From assembly GCF_029223865.1 (NCBI RefSeq), contig NZ_CP119520.1:6014001-6078000 (forward strand): a DNA stretch of 64,000 nt, read 5' to 3'. The stretch comes from Telluria mixta (GTDB lineage Bacteria; Pseudomonadota; Gammaproteobacteria; Burkholderiales; Burkholderiaceae_D). Under the pieces are notes generated by a model. That model was not told the origin of the DNA. It searched no databases and saw only the letters and a program-made list of their open reading frames with translations. This document shows, one piece after another, positions 1 through 9,522 of this stretch. Position 1 is the first letter of the stretch, and the number at the start of each line of letters is the position of its first letter. A program made the position numbers and the translations under genes.

Positions 1-1014
1 GTCCTTCGCATCCGTGATCAGCCCGACCGTGCCGGTCGGGATGCCGGCGTCGTCGCGGATGCGGCGGCTGCATGGCACCTGGTAGCGCTTGGCGACCGGA
101 ATGCGCGCGGTCGGCAGATTGCCGCCGGTTGACACGTCGATGAGATCGACGCCCAGGTCCTTGAGACGCCGCGACAGTTCGACCGACTGCTCGATGTCCC
201 AGCCGCCGGCGACCCAGTCGGTGGCGGAAATACGCACGAACAGCGGCAGCCCGGCTGGAACGGTGGCGCGCACGCGTTCGGTCACACGCAGCACGACGCG
301 CATCCGGTTCTCCAGGCTGCCGCCGTACTGGTCATCCCGCTGGTTACTGTGCGGCGACAGGAACTGGTGCAGCAGGTAGCCATGCGCGGCGTGGATCTCC
401 AAGACCTTAAAGCCGGCTGCCAGGGCCCGCCACGCGGCCGCCTCGAAGGCGTCGACGATGCCGTCGATGCCGGCTTCGTCGAGCGCGACGGGCGCCGGGT
501 CGTCCGGATGGAACGGAATCGAACTGGGCGCGACCACTGGCCAACCACCCTCCCCGGCCGTCTTCAGTGTCGCGCCGCCAGTCCAGGGGGCGGCGGTGCT
601 CGCCTTGCGCCCCGCGTGAGCAAGCTGAATGCCCGCGACGGCGCCCTGGCCGTTGACGAAGCGGGCAATGCGCGCCAGGGGCTCGATGTGATCGTCGCTC
701 CAGATGCCCAGGTCGCCAGGGGTAATGCGGCCGTCCCGGGTGACGCCGGTGGCCTCGACGATCACGAGCCCGGTGCCGCCCACCGCTCGGCTGCCCAAGT
801 GCACCAGGTGCCAGTCGTTGGCCAGGCCTTCCTCGGCCGAATACTGGCACATCGGCGCCATGGCGATGCGGTTGCGCAGGGTGAGGCTGCGCAGCGTTAG
901 CGGGCTGAGCAGATCAACTTCGGGTACTTCCTGGTCATGGGCAGCGCCGACCACCGCGCCGTGTGCGCCCGGTTGCGATACCTGGGTGGCCAGCCCCACA
1001 CTATTCGGGTTCAT
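1..1014 (-). CDS. NADH:flavin oxidoreductase, old yellow enzyme family (YqjM-like), C-terminus beyond window
   Basis: The reverse strand is open from an ATG at 1014 to the window edge, giving 338 residues of a TIM-barrel flavin oxidoreductase that reduces activated C=C bonds with NAD(P)H and FMN. Family marks include LRNRIAMAPMCQYSA near the N-terminus (the Cys of the YqjM-type flavin site), GIQLAHAGRKAS, and EIHAAHGYLLHQFLSPHSN followed by YGGSLENR. The start is set by GGAGG 8 bases upstream of the ATG. It lies 30 bp downstream of the DUF5335 gene on the same strand and is probably cotranscribed with it. The N-terminus carries about 25 residues before the usual start of the fold. The last 20-30 residues are outside the window. 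The substrate cannot be told from the sequence. Confidence 0.85.
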   Translation of the reverse strand, partial: MNPNSVGLATQVSQPGAHGAVVGAAHDQEVPEVDLLSPLTLRSLTLRNRIAMAPMCQYSAEEGLANDWHLVHLGSRAVGGTGLVIVEATGVTRDGRITPGDLGIWSDDHIEPLARIARFVNGQGAVAGIQLAHAGRKASTAAPWTGGATLKTAGEGGWPVVAPSSIPFHPDDPAPVALDEAGIDGIVDAFEAAAWRALAAGFKVLEIHAAHGYLLHQFLSPHSNQRDDQYGGSLENRMRVVLRVTERVRATVPAGLPLFVRISATDWVAGGWDIEQSVELSRRLKDLGVDLIDVSTGGNLPTARIPVAKRYQVPCSRRIRDDAGIPTGTVGLITDAKD

Positions 1015-1044
1015 TGTTTGCCTCCGGGTGAAAGCGACGGCCCG

Positions 1045-1389
1045 TCAAGGGGGCGGCGAGTAAGGCAGCATGACCGGATCGCGCAGTCGGATAATCTGCT
1101 GCACATCGTCGGCGTCGATCACCTCCATGCTCGTCAATCCGGCGGGCCCCTGGTCCACGTAGATGTCGCGCGGGTGTCGGATAAGGTGGTCGAGCCCCTC
1201 CAGCAGCACCTCCAGCAGATCGTTTTTGGGATCGTAAGTGATGCCCAGCAGCGGCACCCACTCGGCTTCGATCTGATCGCCGAGACTCAGCGACGCGACC
1301 TCGATCTCGGTCTGCTTACCCACCACCAGCTTCGAAATGCGGTCAAAGTAGGTCTGCCACGCCGCTTTGTCCAGTTTGATTGTAGCCAT
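1045..1389 (-). CDS. DUF5335 family protein
   Basis: A 114-residue protein starting MATIKLDKAAWQTYFDRISK, with an acidic, mixed alpha/beta sequence (GKQTEIEVASLSLGDQIEAE, then a HPRDIYVDQGPAGL segment). This resembles DUF5335, which has no established function. I chose the ATG at 1389 because GGAGGT sits 7 bases upstream; a GTG at 1404 is in frame but overlaps that ribosome site. It precedes the flavin oxidoreductase on the same strand. The gene is divergent from the molybdenum oxidoreductase operon; the 189-bp gap 1390-1578 should hold both promoters, but I see no clear boxes. Confidence 0.6.
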   Translation of the reverse strand: MATIKLDKAAWQTYFDRISKLVVGKQTEIEVASLSLGDQIEAEWVPLLGITYDPKNDLLEVLLEGLDHLIRHPRDIYVDQGPAGLTSMEVIDADDVQQIIRLRDPVMLPYSPPP

Positions 1390-1578
1390 CGGGTCTACCT
1401 CCACGTCTTGCCGGTCACGAATTCACTAAAATTCAATGTAGTCCTTCTCTCCGCCGAATGAAAGATTGGACCGACAATGCGGACGATCGTTGCGCCGCGC
1501 GGCCTGCCAATCGTGCACCGCTCGGCCGTCGGACATTTGCTAGTATCGGTCGCTTGCACGTCACGCGAAGGAGCAAGG

Positions 1579-2109
1579 ATGGATACCCCTGCCGTTTCAT
1601 CCCGCGGTACCGATCCGTGCGTCATCCCCGTCACGCTCGAGGTCAACGGCGCCCCTGTGTCCCTGCCGGTCGCGCCGTATGTCACCCTGCTCGACCTGCT
1701 GCGCGAACGACTGCAGCTGACCGGCACCAAGAAGGGTTGCGACCATGGCCAGTGCGGGGCCTGCACCGTACTCGTCGACGGCAAGCCGGTCAACAGCTGC
1801 CTCAAGCTGGCCGTGACCGCGGACGGCGCCCGGGTCACCACCATCGAAGGGCTCGCCGCCGACGGCCGGCTGGACGCGCTGCAGCGCGCCTTCATCGAGC
1901 ACGACGCGTTCCAGTGCGGGTATTGCACACCGGGGCAGATCTGCTCGGCCTCGGCCCTGGTCGCCGAGTGCGTGGCGAAAGGGGCGACGTTGAGGCGCGA
2001 CGAGGTGCGCGAATACATGAGCGGCAACCTGTGCCGCTGCGGGGCCTATCCCAACATTACGGACGCGGTGATGGACGTGCTGCGCCGGCAACCGGGGCCG
2101 GGCACATGA
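1579..2109 (+). CDS. Aldehyde oxidoreductase, 2Fe-2S subunit (PaoA/YagT-like)
   Basis: Small iron-sulfur subunit of a xanthine-dehydrogenase-family enzyme, 176 residues. The plant-ferredoxin type cluster is ligated by Cys54, Cys59 and Cys62 (KGCDHGQCGACTV), with a further Cys near 75. The second cluster by Cys113/Cys116 (QCGYCTPGQI) and Cys152/Cys154 (LCRCGAYPNI). The GYCTPGQ and CRCGAY forms are those of E. coli PaoA rather than CO dehydrogenase. The ATG at 1579 has AAGGAG upstream. Unlike E. coli PaoA there is no twin-arginine signal, so the enzyme is probably cytoplasmic. The stop overlaps the next start (ATGA). The subunit passes electrons from the Mo centre to FAD. Confidence 0.88.
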   Translation: MDTPAVSSRGTDPCVIPVTLEVNGAPVSLPVAPYVTLLDLLRERLQLTGTKKGCDHGQCGACTVLVDGKPVNSCLKLAVTADGARVTTIEGLAADGRLDALQRAFIEHDAFQCGYCTPGQICSASALVAECVAKGATLRRDEVREYMSGNLCRCGAYPNITDAVMDVLRRQPGPGT

Positions 2110-3133
2110 ACCGTTTCGACTATCAACGCGCCACCGATGTGACGCAGGCCATCGGCCTGGCCGACCAGGCCGCAAGCACCGGTCAGGTGCGTTTCCTGGC
2201 CGGCGGCACCAACCTCGTCGACCTGATGAAGGAAGACGTGGAATGGCCGCGTACGCTGATCGACGTAAACCGCCTGCCGCTGCGCGCGATCGAGGAACTG
2301 CCCGACGGCGGTCTGCGGCTCGGAGCGCTGGCGACCAATGCGGAAACGGCCGATCACCCGATCGTGCGCGCCCGCTATCCGGTGCTGGCTTCCGCCATCC
2401 TGTCGGGCGCCACGCGCCAGCTGCGCAACGCGGCCACCGATGGCGGCAACCTCAACCAGCGCACCCGGTGCTGCTACTTCTACGACACGGCGACCCCGTG
2501 CAACAAGCGCGCGCCGGGCACCGGTTGCGGCGCGCGCGGCGGCTTCGCGCGCATGCACGCGATCCTTGGCGCCAGCGAGCAGTGCGTCGCGACCAACCCG
2601 TCCGACATGGCTGTGGCGCTCGCCGTGCTCGATGCCCGGGTGCGCGTGTCCGGGCCGCAGGGCGAACGATTGATCCCGTTGGCCGACTACCACCGGCTGC
2701 CGGGCGACGAGCCCTGGCGCGACAACAATCTCGCCCCCGCCGAGCTGGTCACGGCAGTCGACCTGCCGCCCGGCGACTTCGGCACCTACTACACCTACCT
2801 GAAGCTGCGCGACCGCCTGTCGTATGCGTTTGCGCTGGTGTCGGTGGCGGTGGTGCTGGCGCGCGACGATGCCGGGCGCTGCACGGACGTGCGGGTCGCC
2901 CTCGGGGGGTGGCGCCCAAGCCGTGGCGCGTGCCCGAGGCTGAAGCGCTGCTGCGCGGCGGCGCGCCGGACCGCGCGCGGTTCGGGCAGGTCGCCGCGCG
3001 CATGCTCGAAGGCGCGGTCGGGCTGGGCGACAACGATTTCAAGATCGAACTGGCGCGCCGGGCCGTCGTGCGGGCCCTGGAACAGGCGGCGAGCGGGCGG
3101 CCGCAATCGCACACCGACAAACGGATCGCCTGA
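2106..3133 (+). CDS. Aldehyde oxidoreductase, FAD subunit (PaoB/YagS-like), frameshifted at a G run
   Basis: FAD-binding subunit of the Pao-type enzyme. The N-terminal FAD motif FLAGGTNLVDLM is at about residues 35-46. The PaoB-specific insertion that binds an extra 4Fe-4S cluster is present (QRTRCCYFYDTATPCNKR then GTGCGARGG). The frame that starts at 2106 leaves the family sequence after VRVALGG. The normal C-terminus (VAPKPWRVPEAEALLRGG onward to 3133) continues in the frame one base earlier. The break is at the G run 2904-2909 (six G); seven G would restore one 342-residue protein. Uncorrected, the frame would run on as nonsense to 3164. I read it as one gene with a likely base-call deletion; a real pseudogene would inactivate the enzyme. 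Confidence 0.8.
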
Positions 3134-3160
3134 CGGAGCCGACATGAACAGGAGCGAAAG

Positions 3161-5398
3161 ATGAGCGCTAGTCCCCGCATCGGCGACCCGGTGAACCGCG
3201 TCGACGGCGAGGCCAAGGTGACCGGGAGCGCCCGCTACGCCGCCGACCATTTCCCGCCAGGTCTGCTGTACGGCTGGATCGTCGGCAGTCCGCTCGCACG
3301 CGGCCGTGTCACCGGCATCGACGAGGCGGCGGCCCGCGCCGTGCCCGGCGTGGTCGAGGTGATCAGCCACCGCAACCGGCGCCAGCTGCCACGGTGCGAC
3401 CGCAGCTACGAGGATGAGGCGGCTGCGTCCGGCTCGCCGTTCCGTCCCCTGTACGATGACGAGGTCCTGTTCAGCGGCCAGCCGGTGGCGCTGGTGGTCG
3501 CGCAGACGCTCGAAGCCGCGCGCGATGCCGCCAGCCTGCTCCAGGTCGGCTACGAGAGCGCGAGCCACGACACCGACTTCGAACGCGCGATGGCGGAACC
3601 ATTCCCGCCGAAGTCGCCGCGCGAGGTCGAGCCGGGACCGAGGCACCGTGGCAATCCCGACCAGGCCCTCGCGCACTCGCCGGTGCGCCACGCCGCCACC
3701 TACCGCCATCCGGCACAGCACCACAACCCGATGGAAATGCACGCGGCAACGGTGGTCTGGGAGCCGGGCGACCGCCTGACCGTTTACGACAAGACGCAGG
3801 GCACGCAGAACGTGCAGTCCTACCTGGCCAGGATATTCGGCCTGGACGAGGACGACGTCAGGGTACGCAGCGAATTCGTCGGCGGCGCCTTCGGCTCGGG
3901 GCTGCGGCCGCAATACCACGTGTTCCTGGCCGCGCTCGCCGCCATCATGCTGCAGCGGTCGGTGCGGGTGGGGATGACACGCCAGCAGATGTTCACGCAC
4001 GTGTACCGGCCGCCGGCGGTCCAGTCGGTGGCGCTGGGCGCCGGCGCCGACGGCAGCCTGAACGCGATCATCAACGATGCCACGCACACCACGTCGCGCT
4101 TCGAACGTTACACCCAGACCATCGTCGACTGGGCCCTGATGCATTACAAGTGCCCGAACGCCCGCGGCACGTACAGGCTGGCGTCGGTCGATACCTGCAC
4201 GCCCGGGGACATGCGCGCGCCGGGCGCGGCGACAGGCGTGAACCTGTTTGAAATCGCGATGGATGAGCTGGCGTACGCGGCGAAGGTCGACCCTGTGCAT
4301 CTGCGACGCGTGAATCATACGGACAAGGATGCGATGCACGGGCGCCCCTTCACGTCCAAGGCGCTGCGCGAGGCGCTGCAGGCGGGAGCGGAACGGTTCG
4401 GATGGGCGGCGCGCTCGGCGCCGCCGCGCTCGATGCGCGAAGGCACGGAGCTGGTGGGCTGGGGGATGGCGACCGGCGTGTGGGAAGCGCCGTTCGAACA
4501 GACCGCCGCGCGTGCGCGGCTGGCGGCGGACGGCACCCTGGAAGTGGCGTGCGCGATGACCGACATCGGCACCGGGACCGCCACCGTGATGGCACAGGTG
4601 GCGGGCGATACCCTGGGCGTGCCGCTCGACCGCATCCGCGTGCGGCTCGGCGACAGCGACCTGCCCGAGGCGCCGGTCGAGGGCGGCTCGTGCGGCGCGG
4701 CTTCGGCCGGCGCGGCGGTGCACCTGGCCTGCCTCACGGTCGGCGCGCAGCTGCACCAGGTCGCCGCGGGGATGGCGCCGAGCCCGATCGGCGATGCCGC
4801 GTTCGATGACGTCGTGTTTGGTGCCGGTCACATGATGGTCGGAACCGGCCCCGCGCGGCGCGTTTCGCTGGTGGACCTGGTGCGCGCCAGCGGCAGGGAA
4901 TGGATCGAAGCCGAACAGGTCGCCAGGCCGGACCCGGGCGAGTCGGCGGACAAGGGATCGAAAGCGAAGAATACGCACAGCGCAGTCTTCGTCGAGGTCA
5001 GGATCGACGAAGAACTGCCGATCGTGCGCGTGACGCGCGTCGTGATCGCGGTGGCCGCCGGTCGCATCATCAACCCCAAGACGGCGCGCAGCCAGGTCAT
5101 CGGTGGGGCGGTCATGGCGATCGGCATGGCATTGCACGAAGAAACGGTGATGGACCACCGATTCGGCCGCTTCATGACCCACAACTTCGCCGATTACCAC
5201 ATCCCGGTGAATGCGGACATCCCGGAGATCGACGTGATCTTCGTGAACGAGCCGGATGCGGACGTGTCGCCGCTGGGCGTGAAGGGCGTCGGCGAGATCG
5301 GGGTGGTCGGCACGGCCGCGGCCGTCGTCAACGCGATTTACCACGCCACCGGCAGGCGGGTGCGGTCATTGCCGGTTACGGTGGACAAACTGATTTGA
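3161..5398 (+). CDS. Aldehyde oxidoreductase, molybdopterin subunit (PaoC/YagR-like)
   Basis: Catalytic subunit, 745 residues, near the usual length for PaoC (about 730). It opens with GDPVNRVDGEAKVTGSARYA and has the molybdopterin loops GGAFGSG (about residue 244) and TDIGTGTATVMAQV. The base-catalyst glutamate is Glu712 in GVGEIGVVG near the C-terminus. The ATG at 3161 follows AGGAGCGAAAG. With the two upstream genes it forms a heterotrimer that oxidises aldehydes (in E. coli mostly aromatic ones) to carboxylic acids. No PaoD-type cofactor insertion gene is present nearby. Its place just upstream of a furoate pathway suggests furan aldehydes as substrates, which is an inference. Confidence 0.88.
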   Translation: MSASPRIGDPVNRVDGEAKVTGSARYAADHFPPGLLYGWIVGSPLARGRVTGIDEAAARAVPGVVEVISHRNRRQLPRCDRSYEDEAAASGSPFRPLYDDEVLFSGQPVALVVAQTLEAARDAASLLQVGYESASHDTDFERAMAEPFPPKSPREVEPGPRHRGNPDQALAHSPVRHAATYRHPAQHHNPMEMHAATVVWEPGDRLTVYDKTQGTQNVQSYLARIFGLDEDDVRVRSEFVGGAFGSGLRPQYHVFLAALAAIMLQRSVRVGMTRQQMFTHVYRPPAVQSVALGAGADGSLNAIINDATHTTSRFERYTQTIVDWALMHYKCPNARGTYRLASVDTCTPGDMRAPGAATGVNLFEIAMDELAYAAKVDPVHLRRVNHTDKDAMHGRPFTSKALREALQAGAERFGWAARSAPPRSMREGTELVGWGMATGVWEAPFEQTAARARLAADGTLEVACAMTDIGTGTATVMAQVAGDTLGVPLDRIRVRLGDSDLPEAPVEGGSCGAASAGAAVHLACLTVGAQLHQVAAGMAPSPIGDAAFDDVVFGAGHMMVGTGPARRVSLVDLVRASGREWIEAEQVARPDPGESADKGSKAKNTHSAVFVEVRIDEELPIVRVTRVVIAVAAGRIINPKTARSQVIGGAVMAIGMALHEETVMDHRFGRFMTHNFADYHIPVNADIPEIDVIFVNEPDADVSPLGVKGVGEIGVVGTAAAVVNAIYHATGRRVRSLPVTVDKLI

Positions 5399-5450
5399 TG
5401 GACGCAAAACCCGAGCGGCCCGCCGGGCGCAAATTCGACAGCGGGGCGAT

Positions 5451-6593
5451 ATGCACAACACAAAATACTTCGAGCCCAATCGCCACGCCACCTGGCTCGA
5501 GTGTTTCTTCGACCTGATTTTTGTGGTGGTGATCGACGACGTAACGCATATCCTGAGCCACACGCACGAGGGTCACCTCGACCCGCTCCAGTTCTGGAAA
5601 TTCGTCCTGATTTTCATCCCCCTGTGGTGGGTCTGGGCCAGCCACACGATCTATGCCAACCGGTTCGACGCGGATGACCGCAAGCATCGGCTGGCGACCC
5701 TGCTCCTCATGTTCCTGCTGATTATCATCTCGGGTTTGATCGGCCAACGATTCCAGGCAAGCTTCGACGCGATCGTCGTCGGCTACGCCGGCTCGAAATA
5801 CATCATTGCGGCGATGTATTTCGTGTCGCAACACCGGCACAAGGAAGGCGTGGAGCTCACCAAGGGAGTCGGCCGGGTGATCGTCGCCGGCGCCACCATC
5901 AGCCTGGCTTCCGTCCTGTTCGGGGCGCCGCAACGATATGTCGTGTTTTATCTTGGCATACTGTTCGACCTGCTCGCGTTCATCGTTTTTTTGCGGCGCC
6001 GCCTCGAGATCATCCCGGTGCATACCGAACACCTGATCGAGCGGGTGGGTCTGCTCACGATCATCATACTGGGCGAGTCCGTGAGCAGCCTGTCCATCGG
6101 GCTCGCCAACATCAGCTGGAGTGCAGAGAGGCTATTGAGCGCCGCCACCGGCTTCGTGATGATATCGAGCATCTGGTGGGTCTATTTCGACAGTTTTCAC
6201 CTGCTGACCAGGCAGAAGCTCACAACCGGCCATTCGGTCCTGTACTCGCACTTCTTCGTCTTCATCGGCCTGTCAATCCTGGCCAGCCTGATCCGGCACG
6301 CGATCCTCGACGACATGGCGCTATCCGATTTCCGGGTACTGTCGATCATCGGCGCCGTCTGCTTTTTCATTGGCAAGCAGTACGCGTATTTCATGGAGCG
6401 TCCCGAGCTGCGGTCCCAACTGGTCATCAACACGCTGGTCGTCTTCGTGTTGGGCGGGTTGGCCCTGCTGTTGCCCGACACCGGCTACATCCTGCTCGGT
6501 CTGACCTGCTCGGTGATCTGTTATGCCTTCCTCAGCCTTAAATACCTGAGCATTTCCCGCGCACCTCACGCCCATGCGCGCGCCGGCAAGTAG
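5451..6593 (+). CDS. Low-temperature-requirement A (LtrA) family membrane protein
   Basis: A 380-residue integral membrane protein of about ten hydrophobic helices. The N-terminal signature HATWLECFFDLIFVVVID (residues 12-29) is the LtrA family motif, where WLELFFDLVFV is usual. A second family motif, HLIERVGLLTIIILGESV, falls at about residues 194-211. LtrA was named from a Listeria mutant affected in growth at low temperature, and no biochemical role is established. It lies 52 bp after the Pao-type operon on the same strand and may be cotranscribed, but the spacing and lack of a functional link leave this open. Confidence 0.75.
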   Translation: MHNTKYFEPNRHATWLECFFDLIFVVVIDDVTHILSHTHEGHLDPLQFWKFVLIFIPLWWVWASHTIYANRFDADDRKHRLATLLLMFLLIIISGLIGQRFQASFDAIVVGYAGSKYIIAAMYFVSQHRHKEGVELTKGVGRVIVAGATISLASVLFGAPQRYVVFYLGILFDLLAFIVFLRRRLEIIPVHTEHLIERVGLLTIIILGESVSSLSIGLANISWSAERLLSAATGFVMISSIWWVYFDSFHLLTRQKLTTGHSVLYSHFFVFIGLSILASLIRHAILDDMALSDFRVLSIIGAVCFFIGKQYAYFMERPELRSQLVINTLVVFVLGGLALLLPDTGYILLGLTCSVICYAFLSLKYLSISRAPHAHARAGK

Positions 6594-6641
6594 AAAGGCG
6601 TGGCCGTGCGCACGGACGGCCTCACGCGAGCGGACGGCCTG

Positions 6642-7079
6642 TCAACTCCCCTGGGCTTCGGCAAGCCCGACAATGATCCCCTCCGGCCCGCGAATGTAAG
6701 CCAGCCGATACGACGCCTCGTACCGCATCTCGCCGATGATCCCGGCGCCGTGCTCGCGCATGCGCGCCACCGTCGCGTCGACATCGTCGACGGCGAACAT
6801 GACCCGCCGGTAGCCCAGCGTGTTGACCGGCGCATCCACGGGTCCGAACCGGATCGCGTGCGGCGCATGGAACTTGTCCAGCTCGATGCCTTGCCCATCG
6901 GGCGTGCGCAACATCGCCAGCGTCGCCCTGACGTTCTCCAGACCGATCAGGTGACCGACCTCCGGGCCCTCGACCGTCGTTTCACCCTCGAGCGTGAGCC
7001 CCAGTGCGATGAAAAACCTTTTCACGGCCTCGAGATCGTCTACGACGATAAGGACGTTGTCCATGCGCTTGATCGTCAT
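6642..7079 (-). CDS. VOC (glyoxalase/dioxygenase fold) family protein
   Basis: A 145-residue protein of the vicinal oxygen chelate superfamily: paired beta-alpha-beta-beta-beta modules starting MTIKRMDNVLIVVDDLEAV and GYRRVMFAVDDVDATV. It ends with YIRGPEGIIVGLAE, the usual metal-ligand glutamate region. The ATG at 7079 is chosen because GGGGGAAG precedes it; the reading frame is open further upstream but without family sequence. VOC members include glyoxalases, dioxygenases and resistance proteins, so the reaction is unknown. It is divergent from the adjacent hydrolase gene, with 131 bp between the starts. Confidence 0.75.
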   Translation of the reverse strand: MTIKRMDNVLIVVDDLEAVKRFFIALGLTLEGETTVEGPEVGHLIGLENVRATLAMLRTPDGQGIELDKFHAPHAIRFGPVDAPVNTLGYRRVMFAVDDVDATVARMREHGAGIIGEMRYEASYRLAYIRGPEGIIVGLAEAQGS

Positions 7080-7210
7080 CGTTCTTCCCCCATCAATGAA
7101 TTCGACCACCCGGTCGATGAACGCCCGCAGCTGCCTGCCGACGCGGCGATTGTAAGGCATTGTGCTACGATCGCGGCCGGGCGGACATCGCCCCGACAAC
7201 TGGAACCGCC

Positions 7211-8026
7211 ATGCACAAGGCTTCTCCGGCCGGACACCCGGAATGCATCGACATCGCATGGGACGGCAGGACCCTGCAGCTCGAACTCGCCCGGGTCGGC
7301 GCACCCGGGTCGCCCTACCCGCCGGTGATCTTCCTGCACGAAGGCCTCGGTTCGGTCGCGCAGTGGAAGGACTTCCCCGAACGCTTCTGCCGCACCCACG
7401 GCTTCACCGGCATGGCCTACTCCCGCTACGGCTACGGACGATCGACGCCGCGCCCGCACGCGGAACGCTGGGGTCCGGACTACCTGCACCGGCAGGCTTG
7501 GGAAGTGCTGCCGGCCCTCATCGACGCGCTGGGCCTGCGCAAGCCATGGCTGTTCGGCCACAGCGACGGCGCCTCGATCGCGCTGTTGGCCGCCGCGCGC
7601 CTGGGTGACCGGCTCGGCGGCATCGTCGTGGCCGCGCCGCACATCATGGTCGAAGACGTCTCCATCCGCGCCATCCGCGCGGCCCGCGAAGCCTACCTGG
7701 CCGGCCCGCTGCGCGAACGGCTGGCGCACTACCACGCGGACGTCGACTCGGCCTTCTGGGCCTGGAACGACAGCTGGCTCGATCCGGCGTTCCGAAGCTG
7801 GGACATCCGCGCCGAGGTCGCAAGGATCCGTATTCCGCTGATGGCGATCCAGGGCGAGGACGACGAATACGGGACCATGGAACAGGTCGAAGGCATCGCC
7901 CGCCTCGCGCCGCAGACACGGCTGCTGGTGCTTCCCGGCTGCGGCCACACGCCGCACCGCGATGCGGCCGGATCCGTGATCGGCGAAGCCGGACGCTTCA
8001 TTATTGAACACTCGATCATCATTTAA
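7211..8026 (+). CDS. Alpha/beta-fold hydrolase
   Basis: A 271-residue alpha/beta hydrolase. The oxyanion region is IFLHEGLGSVAQW (HExGS replaces the common HGxxG). The nucleophile elbow is GHSDGAS with Ser at about residue 118. The acid is in IQGEDDEYG and the catalytic His in LPGCGHTPHRD near the C-terminus. The start ATG at 7211 begins the family homology; an upstream in-frame start would add 17 residues of unlikely sequence. Similar proteins are annotated as esterases or carboxylester/lactone hydrolases. It lies 137 bp upstream of the furoate operon on the same strand. A lactone-hydrolase role in furan catabolism is possible but not shown. Confidence 0.8.
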   Translation: MHKASPAGHPECIDIAWDGRTLQLELARVGAPGSPYPPVIFLHEGLGSVAQWKDFPERFCRTHGFTGMAYSRYGYGRSTPRPHAERWGPDYLHRQAWEVLPALIDALGLRKPWLFGHSDGASIALLAAARLGDRLGGIVVAAPHIMVEDVSIRAIRAAREAYLAGPLRERLAHYHADVDSAFWAWNDSWLDPAFRSWDIRAEVARIRIPLMAIQGEDDEYGTMEQVEGIARLAPQTRLLVLPGCGHTPHRDAAGSVIGEAGRFIIEHSIII

Positions 8027-8163
8027 TCTGATTACCAAGATAAACATACATTATTAGAATAGATGGATGTTCCACGTTACGCTTGTGTCAAAAGAGCGGC
8101 GCAACGAGGAAACCTGATCGGCAGCCGCCTCCCCACAGAGATATTTATCCAATGGAGACGTCG

Positions 8164-9522
8164 ATGGCTGTCATCAGCAACCAAACCATACTCGCCGAGC
8201 GCGAACACAACCGCCACGTGCTCAAGGCCGTGATCGCTTCCTGTCTCGGCTGGTCGCTCGACCTGTACGACCTGTTCATCCTGTTGTTCGTCGCGCCGGT
8301 GATCGGCAAGCTGTTCTTCCCGGCCGAGCATGCGATGCTGTCGCTGGCGGCGGTGTATGCGTCGTTCGGCGTCACTCTTCTCATGCGTCCGCTGGGCTCG
8401 GCCATGTTCGGTGCCTACGCCGACACCCACGGCCGCAAGCGCGCCATGATCATGGCCATGGTCGGCGTCGGCCTGTCCACGGCCGCCTTCGGCATCCTGC
8501 CGACCGTGCACACGATCGGCATCGCCGCCCCGATCGTGTTCATCGTCCTCAAGCTGGTGCAGGGCGTGTTCGTCGGCGGCGTGGTCGCTGCCACGCATAC
8601 CATCGGCACCGAATCGGTGGCGCCGCGCCTGCGCGGCGCGGTGTCCGGCATGATCGGCGGCGGCGGCGCGGGCCTGGGTGCCCTGTTCGCTTCGCTGGCC
8701 TACTACGCGATGTCGACGCTGTTCCCGGGCGCGGCCTTCGACGAGTGGGGCTGGCGCTGCATGTTCTTCACCGGGATCATCAGCGCCGTGCTGGGCATCA
8801 CGATCTTCAGCAACCTCGAAGAATCGCCGATGTTCAAGAAGCTGCAGGAAGCCAAGGTGCGCGCCAGGGCGTCGGGCGTCAAGGATGCCCATCCGGTACG
8901 CACCCTATTTTCCAGGCCATGGCGCAAGGTCCTGCTGGTCAACCTGCTGCTGTCGGTCGGCGGCGGGAGCGGCTACTACCTGACCTCGGGCGTGATGCCG
9001 ACCTACCTGAAGGTGGTCAACCACACCCCCGCCGAAACGGCCGGCTTCATCCTGATGCTGTCGAGCATCGGCGTGTTCGTCGCCTCGGTCGCCAGCGGCC
9101 ACCTCAGCACCTTCATCGGGCGCAGGAAGACCTTCCTGCTGATGGGCGTGCTGCGCCTGCTGCTCCTGCCCACGCTGGCGTACAACATGGCGAGCGTCAC
9201 CAGTACCACGCAGCTGGCCCTGTTCGTGGTCCTGTACGGCATGCTGGGCAGCGCGGGCTACGCGCCGCTGCTGATCTTCCTGAACGAGCGCTTCCCGACC
9301 GCGATCCGCGCCACCGGCACGGGCCTGTCCTGGAACATCGGCTTTGCCATAGGCGGCCTGATGCCGACCTTCGTCTCGCTGGCCTCGCCGCAGCCGACCG
9401 ACATGCCGCTGATGCTGGCGATCTTCCTGGCCGCGATCAGCGTGGTGTTCCTGATCGGCGCCCTGGTCGTGCCCGAGACCCTCGGCAAGCTCGACAACCC
9501 GGACGCACAAAAGGCCGCATGA
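8164..9522 (+). CDS. MFS transporter, MHS-type, first gene of the furoate operon (HmfT-like)
   Basis: A 452-residue major-facilitator permease with about twelve hydrophobic segments. The loop 2-3 motif appears as GAYADTHGRKRAMI and the first helix as SLDLYDLFILLFVAPVIGKLF, with the conserved membrane Asp residues of the metabolite:H+ symporter branch. I chose the ATG at 8164 because GGAGA precedes it by 7 bases; the ATG at 8152 is also possible. The stop overlaps the hmfA-like start. By position it should import the aromatic or furan acid used by the following genes. The 137-bp AT-richer gap 8027-8163 is the probable site of the operon promoter and LysR operator, with ATCTGATTACCAAGAT as a loose T-N11-A candidate. 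Confidence 0.8.
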   Translation: MAVISNQTILAEREHNRHVLKAVIASCLGWSLDLYDLFILLFVAPVIGKLFFPAEHAMLSLAAVYASFGVTLLMRPLGSAMFGAYADTHGRKRAMIMAMVGVGLSTAAFGILPTVHTIGIAAPIVFIVLKLVQGVFVGGVVAATHTIGTESVAPRLRGAVSGMIGGGGAGLGALFASLAYYAMSTLFPGAAFDEWGWRCMFFTGIISAVLGITIFSNLEESPMFKKLQEAKVRARASGVKDAHPVRTLFSRPWRKVLLVNLLLSVGGGSGYYLTSGVMPTYLKVVNHTPAETAGFILMLSSIGVFVASVASGHLSTFIGRRKTFLLMGVLRLLLLPTLAYNMASVTSTTQLALFVVLYGMLGSAGYAPLLIFLNERFPTAIRATGTGLSWNIGFAIGGLMPTFVSLASPQPTDMPLMLAIFLAAISVVFLIGALVVPETLGKLDNPDAQKAA

